Shown here: one piece after another, positions 10,385-18,302 of the stretch
How positions within the stretch are numbered: position 1 is the first letter of the stretch
Layout of the letters: every line of letters begins with the position of its first letter
Origin: Melioribacteraceae bacterium
GTDB lineage: Bacteria; Bacteroidota; Ignavibacteria; Ignavibacteriales; Melioribacteraceae
NCBI GenBank assembly: GCA_021739765.1
Contig: JAIPBD010000018.1
Coordinates: 30,968 to 94,967, forward strand
DNA: 64,000 nucleotides
Direction of reading: 5' to 3'
Position numbers and translations under genes: made by a program
Notes under the pieces: generated by a model
What the model was told of the DNA's origin: nothing
Databases searched by the model: none
The model's input: the letters and a program-made list of their open reading frames with translations, nothing else

Positions 10385-10474
10385 GATTAAATCCTGCTTT
10401 CCTTTTTTTACAAAGTTCATCCGAAGTATCGGTTGCTGCAACTTTTTCTTTTCAAGTTAGAAATCCATTTCTCA

Positions 10475-11167
10475 TCATTTAATTAATTCGAAGTTAAGGT
10501 AGTCATAATTCATGTTACCGTTAACAGTTGTCGTTAATTTAAGAACTTGTTTTCCTTTGCTTAATTGAACCGTAGTTAATGAATCCACATAATTCCAATG
10601 ATGCCAATTCCTCCATTGAATAGAATCCTCAGCAACGAAAGTAGAAGGCACAAAAATGCTAGGCGCAATCACTTTATCATCAACAGACAAAGAAATATTA
10701 CCACTCCTGTTCGAAGTAAACATGAGTCCGACTTTATAGCTCCCGCTTTCCATAACATCAACTGAGTAGTTAACCCATTCGCCAGGTTCAGTCCAACCCA
10801 GATAGAGTTTTCCCATTTCGGGTTCAACAAAATTAAACGGATTATCATCCACACCATTTGATTTGGTATATGAGATATCAACACTCTCATTTATACGGAA
10901 TTCGTGAAGGTAAGAACCATCTGCCGGATTGAGAGCTCCGCTTCCTGAATTGGAAGAATCCGTATCATGATATGCGACACCTTCGCCGCCCAGGTCATAA
11001 AGTTCATTTTCAACTTTTCCGGGAATAATTTGAGGCGATTTTGGCTGCTTCGAATCGATATATGGTTTTCCTGCATAGTTATCATAATATTCATTGCTTG
11101 AGCAGGCAGTAAATAAAATGGCTGAGGCAAATAATATTGTGGTTAGAATTTTGCGAAATATTTTCAT
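10475..11167 (-). CDS. CBM6-type carbohydrate-binding lipoprotein
   Basis: The product has 230 residues. A lipoprotein signal peptide ends ILFTAC, with lipidated Cys22. The rest is one CBM6-like module, recognisable by ENELYDLGGEGVAYHD near 52-67, which parallels the opening of the CBM6 module in the adjacent GH5 enzyme, and by EPGEWVNYSVDV and an ending YDYLNFELI. No catalytic domain is present. It probably acts as a surface or periplasmic glycan-binding lipoprotein. It is the first gene of a CBM6/GH5 unit transcribed away from the regulator, with operator-like boxes upstream. Confidence 0.85.
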   Translation of the reverse strand: MKIFRKILTTILFASAILFTACSSNEYYDNYAGKPYIDSKQPKSPQIIPGKVENELYDLGGEGVAYHDTDSSNSGSGALNPADGSYLHEFRINESVDISYTKSNGVDDNPFNFVEPEMGKLYLGWTEPGEWVNYSVDVMESGSYKVGLMFTSNRSGNISLSVDDKVIAPSIFVPSTFVAEDSIQWRNWHHWNYVDSLTTVQLSKGKQVLKLTTTVNGNMNYDYLNFELIK

Positions 11168-11261
11168 TTTGTGGATCCGTTTAGATAGGATGTTTCTTAT
11201 TTATAATATAATTTGATTTAATAGATTATTCCGACAGTAATGTCTATTCAGAATAATAAAT

Positions 11262-11313
11262 TAACAGTTAACATGTTAAAAAATGAGTAAATAACTGTTA
11301 CAATTAACAGTAA
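11262..11313. promoter_or_regulatory. Paired TAAC-N-GTTA boxes in divergent regulator/CBM6 promoter region
   Basis: In this 328-nt intergenic region, TAACTGTTA (11292-11300) and TAACAGTAA (11305-11313) lie with a 4-nt spacer, centre to centre 13 bp. A third box, TAACAGTTA, sits at 11262-11270. The same pair geometry recurs at 26366-26387 and 41282-41303. The pair is about 125 nt before the lipoprotein start and 183 nt before the regulator start, so both divergent genes could be controlled. Confidence 0.65.
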
Positions 11314-11495
11314 CATCCATAATTATTTCGGTAATGTTTATTATTTTATTGACCACTACTCTCTAATAATTCCAGTGTGGAATATTAATTACTGCAGAAT
11401 TCTCTATCTTTAAAGGAATATTGAGTCTTAGTAAATCTGAAACCAAAACTGATTAAATATTTGCTCAACTTATTGGAAGAACTTTTTGGGAAAAT

Positions 11496-12761
11496 ATGTT
11501 AAGTAAAGAAGAAAAATTTCAATTATTAAATGATATTGTTGAGAATCCGGAATTCAAAACAACAAAAACATTTAATAAACTTCTAACATATCTGGTTGAA
11601 TCAACCATCAACGATGTAAAAATCAAAGAATATTCTATTGCCCAGGAAGTATTCGAGAAAGATCCCGATTTTAATCCGGCGGAAGATTCATCTGTCCGGG
11701 TTTATATCAGCAACCTTCGCAAGAAACTAGAAAACTACTACAATGACATCGGGAAGGACTCAAAATATCAAATTGTAATTCCGAAAGGTAAATATGAAGT
11801 CGAATTTCAAAATGCGAAACATTCTGAAAGAAGTACAAATTATGTTAAAATTGGTTATAAACATTTAATTACTTATTTATCTCTCGCCGTAATTATAGTA
11901 ATTCTCTCTGTCTTATTGTTGAAATCACATTTTTATGTTGCAGCCGGTGAACAAAGTATTAAAGAAAGCAAAATTTGGAGCGATATTTTAACTTCCGAAA
12001 ATCAGGTTGAAGTTGTTGTTGGCGATGATCTATTTTTTCTGGAAGAACCAATAGTTAAAGACACAACTCTCGAAAATATTAATGATAACGAGATAATTGT
12101 TAGAAGACATTATGTTAATACAAACGAAGAATTTGAGATATACAAAGAAAACCACAAATATAATGATCGAATAATAAAAAATCGGCTGACGTATACATTC
12201 TTCTCATTAATAAGCGTTACCTCGTTGCCGTCAATTTCTTTATTATTTGATTCTCGGGATGATTTTCACCTTCAGTATTCTTCAAATTTACATGTCAATG
12301 AAATTTTAAAAAACAATATCGTTTTTATCGGATCATTTAGAACATTATATTCTCTGGAGCAAGTTTTATCGGATGGCAAGATTAAATTTAAAGTTCGATA
12401 CGCAAAATCAACAATTGATGTTTTCGATAATGATTCTACTTATCATTTTGAAGTGGTTGGAGAACCCGATTTAGAACACGTTGATTATTGTCTCGTCAGA
12501 AAAATTCCCGGGCCAAATGATAATAAAATTATTTTATTCCTTTCGTTTTCGGAAGCCGCAATGGATGCAGCGATTTCTTCGATGTCAGACTTAGAAGGAT
12601 TGGAAAAAATCGAAAAATTATTCGAATCGCGTTATAATGAAATGCCCGAATATTTTGATATCATCTTTAAGAGTTCCGGTTTCGAAAGAACCGCATTCAA
12701 AACAAGCATCGCCTATTTTGACAAAATTGAACCGGACTCAATTTCACTTTGGGGGAATTAA
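11496..12761 (+). CDS. Membrane-anchored one-component transcriptional regulator (winged-helix-like N-terminus)
   Basis: The product has 421 residues. Residues 1-105 match the N-terminal domain seen in many acidobacterial and proteobacterial membrane regulators: a helical start, KEYSIAQEVFEKDPDFNPAEDSSVRVYISNLRKKL split over 45-78, then IVIPKGKYEVEF. This looks like a winged-helix DNA-binding unit. One membrane helix spans about 124-146. The remaining ~270 residues are extracytoplasmic, with IVFIGSFRT and a late GPNDNKIILFLSFSE segment, and may sense a ligand. It is the only plus-strand gene between 8 and 42 kb. It faces the CBM6 operon across a shared region with three operator-like boxes, which suggests it controls the locus and itself. 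Direct DNA binding is inferred. Confidence 0.7.
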   Translation: MLSKEEKFQLLNDIVENPEFKTTKTFNKLLTYLVESTINDVKIKEYSIAQEVFEKDPDFNPAEDSSVRVYISNLRKKLENYYNDIGKDSKYQIVIPKGKYEVEFQNAKHSERSTNYVKIGYKHLITYLSLAVIIVILSVLLLKSHFYVAAGEQSIKESKIWSDILTSENQVEVVVGDDLFFLEEPIVKDTTLENINDNEIIVRRHYVNTNEEFEIYKENHKYNDRIIKNRLTYTFFSLISVTSLPSISLLFDSRDDFHLQYSSNLHVNEILKNNIVFIGSFRTLYSLEQVLSDGKIKFKVRYAKSTIDVFDNDSTYHFEVVGEPDLEHVDYCLVRKIPGPNDNKIILFLSFSEAAMDAAISSMSDLEGLEKIEKLFESRYNEMPEYFDIIFKSSGFERTAFKTSIAYFDKIEPDSISLWGN

Positions 12762-12824
12762 TAATAGGTCGGTCCCCTATTCAAAAAACTCTCTAAATTT
12801 GATTTAACGAATAATCCTATTGAG

Positions 12825-13440
12825 TTAATTTTTGAATGAAAATGTTTTGGAAATTAGCGAATCTGAACTTCCCCCGACAAAAATCACAAACTCTCCATCT
12901 TCAACTTTTCTCTCCATATTAACATCATAAAACCATAATTTTTCGTAAGTAATTTTCAAATCTAGAAGGAAGTTTAAAATCAACTCCTGCGGAAATCACT
13001 AACTTTCCGGCTGGCCACGTACGGTAAAATGTTTAACACAACCAATAACATGTTTATCATCAATTTTATAGTTATGTCATTGTGAACCGCGGCAAGCTAC
13101 TCCATTAGAAATTGCTGGAATACCTTTTCGTGTTTCTTATTTCAAATACTTTTGAACTGCTTTATAAAACTTCGGATATTCGCCGGCATTAATTTGGGTA
13201 TCATATTGCAACGCGCCGATTCCATTTTGAACTTGCGTTAGTGTTAAAACGATTAAGTAATCTGTCGGCAAATCCATAATCTCTGACAGATTGGGCCATA
13301 AATTTAATTTGGCCATTTTTCCTTCGAGAGTCATCCGACCCAATAAATCACTAATTCTAATCTCTTTTGGATTACTGGAATTTTTGTAGGGAGGAATATC
13401 TTGAGACTTTACCCCAAGAATTGTGAATATTACAATTATT
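12825..13440 (-). pseudogene. Relic of a GH3 glycoside hydrolase, catalytic core deleted
   Basis: Reading the minus strand, an export-signal-like stretch without a usable start codon leads into ISDLLGRMTLEGKMAKLN, the GH3 N-terminus. It runs to QKYLK, where a stop (13137-13139) interrupts; the same frame then continues ETRKGIPAISNGVACRGS, a typical GH3 run after QKYL. After another stop comes HVIGCVKHFTVRGQPE. Sequence then jumps almost directly to a GH3 C-terminal FnIII end (KITYEKLWFYDVNMERKV, then EFVIFVGGSSDSL) finishing at 12825. Intact enzymes have several hundred residues between these last segments. At least two stops, one frame change and a large deletion mark it as dead. The short open stretch 13137-13343 is part of this relic. 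Confidence 0.8.
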
Positions 13441-13491
13441 GGTAATGTGTAAGAACTTTGTTATTTACTATTTTAAGACTATTTAATTTAT

Positions 13492-15960
13492 TTAGTTTTT
13501 ATTAAATAAATTTCTATAAGTAAGCTTTTGCACAACCTTCCCGTCGGGTATTGATATTGTTGCTTCACAGTTATTGTTCAATTCGTTTGATTCGGGTATA
13601 TAATCCTCAGGATCAACCACAGCTTCGATAGAATAAGTACCGTTCTTAGCGATCCATGGTTGGGAACCGATACCGTTCCCGGCTGCAATCGTACTCATTC
13701 CTCCTGGTTCAATCTGATCTTGAAACGATGTCGCGAATTGAACAGTCTCACCATCAATTTTGAATTCGATTTTATGCTTCGATTTTGGAGATACTTTTGT
13801 TCCCCGGTTAAGCACGGAAACAATATAAGTTACTTGATCACCTTCTTTTGGGAATGCCGGAATGGATCGAATGTTTCGCACAATTAAATCGGGTTTGCCT
13901 CCCGCGTATTTAACTGAGATTGCTTTTCTTAAAGGCAGATTATCCGAGGAACCACCGACCATTATTTCATATTTCCCGGGAAGGACTAAATAACTGCCGG
14001 ACAATGAATCATAAGTATACAATTCTTCCGATGTTAACTTGAAAGAAATTGTTTCTGATTCACCTGGTTCGAGATAAATTTTATCAAAACCTTTTAGGTC
14101 TTTTACCGCCATATCAATTCCATTATCAACGGAAAGATAGAGCTGCGCAACTTCTTCACCGGAAAGTCCGCCGGAATTTGTTAAATCAAAAGAAACATCA
14201 ATTTCGTCTTCGATTGTCGGATCGGACGGAGTGATCGACAAATTTGCGTATCGAAAAGTTGTGTATGATAAACCGAATCCAAACGCATATTCAGGTTTAA
14301 TATTCTTGCTGTCGAACCATCTATAACCGATTCCATCTTTTGTTAAAGTTCTAAAGTCCATATTAATCGGTCGAAGTTGTTCGTCGTTTTTAGGAATCGT
14401 GACAGGTAGTTTACCCGATGGATTATAATTTCCAAAGAGTACATCAGTAATTGCTTTTCCCCCTTCTTGACCAGGATAAAATGAATAAATGATTCCAGCT
14501 ACATTTTTTTCAACTTTATTAATTGCGCAAGGTCCGCCGCTAATTATCACCAAAACAAAATTTTCATTTATTTTAGAAATTTCATTTATCAATTCATTTT
14601 GCACGCCCGGTAAATCGACTGTTCCGTTTATTCTGTCTCCGCCAATAAAATATCCTTCACCTTCGATTGTGCTGTCAATTCCGGCCACGAAAAGAACTAA
14701 ATCGGAGTTCGCAGCAATTAATTTTGCATTTTCAAAATCACTTTTGTCGTTACTATTAATTTCACAGCCTTGGGTATAATTAATTTTTTCTTCACCGATA
14801 AAATTTTTCATTCCTTCAAGAACAGTGATTTGATAAGGGGGAATAACGGCTGAGCTGCTGTGTCCATCCAAAGGGAGGTTATTTGCGTTTGGCCCTATAA
14901 CGGCAACAGATTTGATATCTTTTGAAAGAGGGAGAATCTGATTTTCGTTTTTAAGTAAAACAATGCTTCGTAATCCGCTTTGATATACAAGCTTTTTGTG
15001 CTTTTCGCTGTTTCTTACCCCCTCCGCAACTTTTGGTTGGCCATCTATCATTCCGGAAACAATTTTGGTTCGAAGAATATTTCTAACGGCATTATTTACA
15101 TATTTTACATCAAGTCTTCCTTCGTCAAGAAGTCCCGGTAATTCTTTAATATATAAATCGTTTCCTTCACAAAAATCCAATTCAGATTTAATGGCTTTTT
15201 CGGTGCTCCAAAACCCTCCCCAATCACACATGGTATAGAATTTAAATCCCCACATATCTCTTAAAGCAGTTTTTATAAGCAGATAATTTTCCGCTGATTT
15301 CGAACCGTTTACCAAATTGTAAGCGCACATAATTGACATCGCGCCGCCATACTGGACTGCTCTTTTCCAATGTGGGCTCCAAAATTCGAACAGACTTCTT
15401 TTGTCGATCAAATAATTATTTTCCTCGCGGTTGGCTTCAAACGTATTCATATTGTAATGTTTTATACTTCCAAATACCGCAGTTTCATTTTGTCCGAGAA
15501 TAAACGCCTCGGAAACTCTGCCGCCAAGGAATGGATCTTCTCCAAAAGTTTCCGGAGCTCTTCCATTTCTCGGATCGTTTAGCAAATCTAATGTCGGCCC
15601 GGCAATTCGGTGGCGGCCTCTGGAGGCTTGCTCTAAACTTATTGCCTTTCCTACTCTCCGAATTAAGTCCAAATCCCATGTTGCGGCTAATGCGATTGTA
15701 ACGGGAAAACATGACCAACCCGGATCACCGTTGCCGATTCCATGCGGTCCGTCACTGCCGGTAAATTGTGGAATTGATAATCGTTCATTTCCATCTGTAT
15801 TATAATAGAGCTGTTCGATTTTTTCTTTTTGAGACATGTGGTTGAGCAGATCATCGATTCTTTGGTCAAGCGGGTCCGATAAATTTTTATCTTGGGCATA
15901 TCCTTTCGATATGAAAAGGAGAAAGAAGAGCAGGATGAGTGATTTATAGATTGGAATCAT
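13492..15960 (-). CDS. Exported GH3 beta-glucosidase-like enzyme with CARDB domain
   Basis: The product has 822 residues. A signal peptide ends YAQ. The GH3 N-terminal barrel carries D246 (MCDWGG) as predicted nucleophile; a GH3 C-terminal alpha/beta domain and an FnIII-like domain (PGESETISF, then VGGSSDNLPL) follow. Residues about 690-800 (LIVRNIRSIPAFPKEGDQVTY ... EPGGMS ... NELNNN, shown in parts) match a CARDB-type Ig domain, an unusual addition. There is no T9SS tail, so it is probably periplasmic. Members of this family remove terminal beta-linked glucose or xylose. It follows the AGE-epimerase gene after about 270 nt and directly precedes the GH3 relic, so the relic may be an older paralogue. 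Confidence 0.88.
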   Translation of the reverse strand: MIPIYKSLILLFFLLFISKGYAQDKNLSDPLDQRIDDLLNHMSQKEKIEQLYYNTDGNERLSIPQFTGSDGPHGIGNGDPGWSCFPVTIALAATWDLDLIRRVGKAISLEQASRGRHRIAGPTLDLLNDPRNGRAPETFGEDPFLGGRVSEAFILGQNETAVFGSIKHYNMNTFEANREENNYLIDKRSLFEFWSPHWKRAVQYGGAMSIMCAYNLVNGSKSAENYLLIKTALRDMWGFKFYTMCDWGGFWSTEKAIKSELDFCEGNDLYIKELPGLLDEGRLDVKYVNNAVRNILRTKIVSGMIDGQPKVAEGVRNSEKHKKLVYQSGLRSIVLLKNENQILPLSKDIKSVAVIGPNANNLPLDGHSSSAVIPPYQITVLEGMKNFIGEEKINYTQGCEINSNDKSDFENAKLIAANSDLVLFVAGIDSTIEGEGYFIGGDRINGTVDLPGVQNELINEISKINENFVLVIISGGPCAINKVEKNVAGIIYSFYPGQEGGKAITDVLFGNYNPSGKLPVTIPKNDEQLRPINMDFRTLTKDGIGYRWFDSKNIKPEYAFGFGLSYTTFRYANLSITPSDPTIEDEIDVSFDLTNSGGLSGEEVAQLYLSVDNGIDMAVKDLKGFDKIYLEPGESETISFKLTSEELYTYDSLSGSYLVLPGKYEIMVGGSSDNLPLRKAISVKYAGGKPDLIVRNIRSIPAFPKEGDQVTYIVSVLNRGTKVSPKSKHKIEFKIDGETVQFATSFQDQIEPGGMSTIAAGNGIGSQPWIAKNGTYSIEAVVDPEDYIPESNELNNNCEATISIPDGKVVQKLTYRNLFNKN

Positions 15961-16107
15961 TTTTGTTTAACCTTGATTTTTATTTATAATAAATTCACCA
16001 ATTTGTTATTCGAACTAAGAACTATATTTAATCAAAACCATCTAATTTATGCTAGAAATTAAGTTTCGAATTCTCGGTAATATTATTATTTTTCAAAAAT
16101 TAAAGAA

Positions 16108-16213
16108 GGATGTTTCTGAATTTGGTCGATGATTGAAACATCCCTCCTAAGGAGTCACACGAGGATCATCCGGGATATTAATTTAACCGATTATCAACAA
16201 CCGAATATCCCGG
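16108..16213. repeat. Two consecutive inverted repeats between AGE and GH3 genes
   Basis: GGATGTTTC (16108-16116) pairs with GAAACATCC (16135-16143), and CCGGGATATT (16170-16179) pairs with AATATCCCGG (16204-16213). They lie just downstream of the AGE gene on its strand. Neither has a clear T-tract, so they may stabilise or process RNA rather than act as classic terminators. Confidence 0.55.
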
Positions 16214-16232
16214 TCCAGGTTGACTAAAACAT

Positions 16233-18008
16233 CTATCTTAACAAAATCATCTTTTTTGAAGCTAAGAAATTGGCAGCTTCCAACCTATAAACATAAAGTC
16301 CACTAGTAAGAGTTGAAGCATCAAAATTAACGGTATAATTTCCCGCGTCTTTAAATTCATTTACTAAAGTGGCCACTTCCCGACCTAATACATCGAAGAT
16401 TTTAATACTAACATTACTACTTTGTGAAAGTGTGAATTTGATATAGGTATTTGGATTGAATGGATTCGGATAATTCTGCTCTAATTTGAAATCTGCCGGA
16501 ATGTTGTCATTCGCAATTGCAGTCGCATCGGTAGTTGTATAAATAACTTTAAAAATTCCATGTGTTCCGGCCGGAACATTAAGAATTCGATCGGCAGATG
16601 AAAAATCCGTATATAACTCTCCATCCAATTCAACATTTTTGATAATTAGTTTATCGTCTTCAATAGCAATTGGATAAAGGAAAATACTTCGTGCAGAATC
16701 GGCCGGTTCATATTTGTAAAATAATTCAACCGGTTTTTTGTGCAGATATAAATTGCCATACATGTATGTGTGAAAACCGAGCTCGATCGAATGATAACCG
16801 GCCTTCCAATAACCGGCTTTATCTTTATTATTAACCGAACCAAATCTGTTTGATGTATTATAAACTTCACCATAAACCGGATCGGCAAAATATGTCATAA
16901 AAAAATCTAAAATTTCATCAGCCATCTTTAAGAACTTCTCGTCTTTTGAGATATAGTAATTCATTACACTTGAATTAAAACCTTGTTGCAGCTCCCACCA
17001 CACTTTGTTTGTGTTGTGCAAATTTCCGGATAATCCATCCGCGGTAGAATAATTGCCTCCATTTTGGTGATCATAACCTTTATCTAATACCTCTTCAATT
17101 ATGTAAGTTGAGAATTCCATATACTCGGGTTTAGGATCAATCAAGTAAGCGCGTTCAGCACACCAGGCGGTTTTTAAGGAATGACCGGTAAAAACAAAAG
17201 TATCACTTAAATCCGGTTCCCAATTATCATTATAACTTTCGGGAAAACTGTAATTAAATAGATCCATTGCCGGCCAAATATGATCAATGATATTATCAGC
17301 GAGAATGATTAATCGCTCCTTATACTTTGATTCGCCTGTTAACAAATACATACTTAAAACGTGGGTTGTAACACCATCCATAGTTGGTGTAAATCCTTTT
17401 CCTCGCGGATTCGACCAATCAAGATCCGCTTCATCGTAATAGCCGTGATAATCCGGACGTGAGTCCCACAATTTTTCGTCAATAATTTTTCTGCCTTCCA
17501 ATAATTTCGCCCAATCTTTTGAGTTCCGAGTAGCGTCAACCATTGCTGAAATTCCAAGCAAAGCATAATGCTGGAAGAATGAATTTCTGTAGCTTGAATT
17601 AGCTCCACCGCTATTTAGACTTCCATCCCGGTTAAACTCATTAAACCATCCGCCGTGCACATCATCCCATGCGTTAGCATACATAAAGTCGAGAGCTCCT
17701 CTGGCATAACTTAGAAATGTAGTATCGCCGGTAAGCATAAATGCTCTTACCATCCCATAAGCGTTTCTGGATTGGCTCAACATGGTTTTACTGCTGCCGG
17801 TTGCGTTGCCTTCCCTTGAGACATTTTCATAAAATCCGCCGTAAGTTCTATCGTAACTATTAAACCAAAAAGTCGCACAACTGTCTACGAATCCTTTCAT
17901 AAGGTCCGGATTTTCTAAATAGCTGCTCTGATAATTATATTGTCCTGTCACCGATGAAACCGATAACAGAAGAAAAACGGCGAAAACGAAATATTTAGAT
18001 ATATTCAT
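16233..18008 (-). CDS. Secreted AGE-family epimerase/isomerase (cellobiose 2-epimerase-like) with T9SS tail
   Basis: The product has 591 residues. A signal peptide ends VTGQ. Residues about 30-430 match the N-acylglucosamine 2-epimerase (alpha/alpha)6 barrel: GGFYENVSREG, SQSRNAYGMVRAF, GGWFNEFNRDG, FTGHSLKTAWCAERA, KVWWELQQGFNS, and KAGYHSIELGFH supplying catalytic-type histidines. A small beta-rich module (about 435-500) and a T9SS tail (NYPNPFNPNT) follow. Known AGE enzymes epimerise or isomerise free sugars (GlcNAc, mannose, cellobiose) and are normally cytoplasmic, so outer-membrane export is odd. With GH94 and GH5 in the locus, cello-oligosaccharide or manno-oligosaccharide epimerisation is plausible but unproven; it could also be a non-enzymatic binding protein. 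Confidence 0.85.
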   Translation of the reverse strand: MNISKYFVFAVFLLLSVSSVTGQYNYQSSYLENPDLMKGFVDSCATFWFNSYDRTYGGFYENVSREGNATGSSKTMLSQSRNAYGMVRAFMLTGDTTFLSYARGALDFMYANAWDDVHGGWFNEFNRDGSLNSGGANSSYRNSFFQHYALLGISAMVDATRNSKDWAKLLEGRKIIDEKLWDSRPDYHGYYDEADLDWSNPRGKGFTPTMDGVTTHVLSMYLLTGESKYKERLIILADNIIDHIWPAMDLFNYSFPESYNDNWEPDLSDTFVFTGHSLKTAWCAERAYLIDPKPEYMEFSTYIIEEVLDKGYDHQNGGNYSTADGLSGNLHNTNKVWWELQQGFNSSVMNYYISKDEKFLKMADEILDFFMTYFADPVYGEVYNTSNRFGSVNNKDKAGYWKAGYHSIELGFHTYMYGNLYLHKKPVELFYKYEPADSARSIFLYPIAIEDDKLIIKNVELDGELYTDFSSADRILNVPAGTHGIFKVIYTTTDATAIANDNIPADFKLEQNYPNPFNPNTYIKFTLSQSSNVSIKIFDVLGREVATLVNEFKDAGNYTVNFDASTLTSGLYVYRLEAANFLASKKMILLR

Positions 18009-18200
18009 ATAATTTTATTCCTAATTATTCGAATGACTACCAACTAAATTGTGCAATGTTGATTGTTATTATTTTTTGCCATTACCCGACGAAGTCATTC
18101 TTTCGATTGATCTGTAATTCACAATTTTCCGTAAAATGAAATTATTTTCGGAATTAGATTCAAAATTTTCTACGGTATATAACTGAGCTGATATAAGATT

Positions 18201-18256
18201 TATGAAACACAACATCATATCACAATGAGTTGTGAATGTTGATATATTGTTTCATA
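18201..18256. repeat. Long imperfect hairpin between GH2 and AGE genes
   Basis: TATGAAACA (18201-18209) pairs with TGTTTCATA (18248-18256). Inside this, CAACAT...TCACAA pairs with TTGTGA...ATGTTG around a TGAG loop, leaving small bulges. It lies 47 nt downstream of the GH2 stop and about 190 nt before the AGE start, so it could be a processing stem or part of the AGE leader. Confidence 0.5.
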
Positions 18257-18302
18257 GCAGTCTTCCGATTTTTTATTTACAATTAAGCTTAGGAGGTTAG
18301 AA

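Noticed and set aside
13137-13343. Short minus-strand open frame of 68 codons
   Set aside because: It is the surviving N-terminal piece of a GH3 gene; matching sequence continues through the stop and beyond, so it is listed within the pseudogene.
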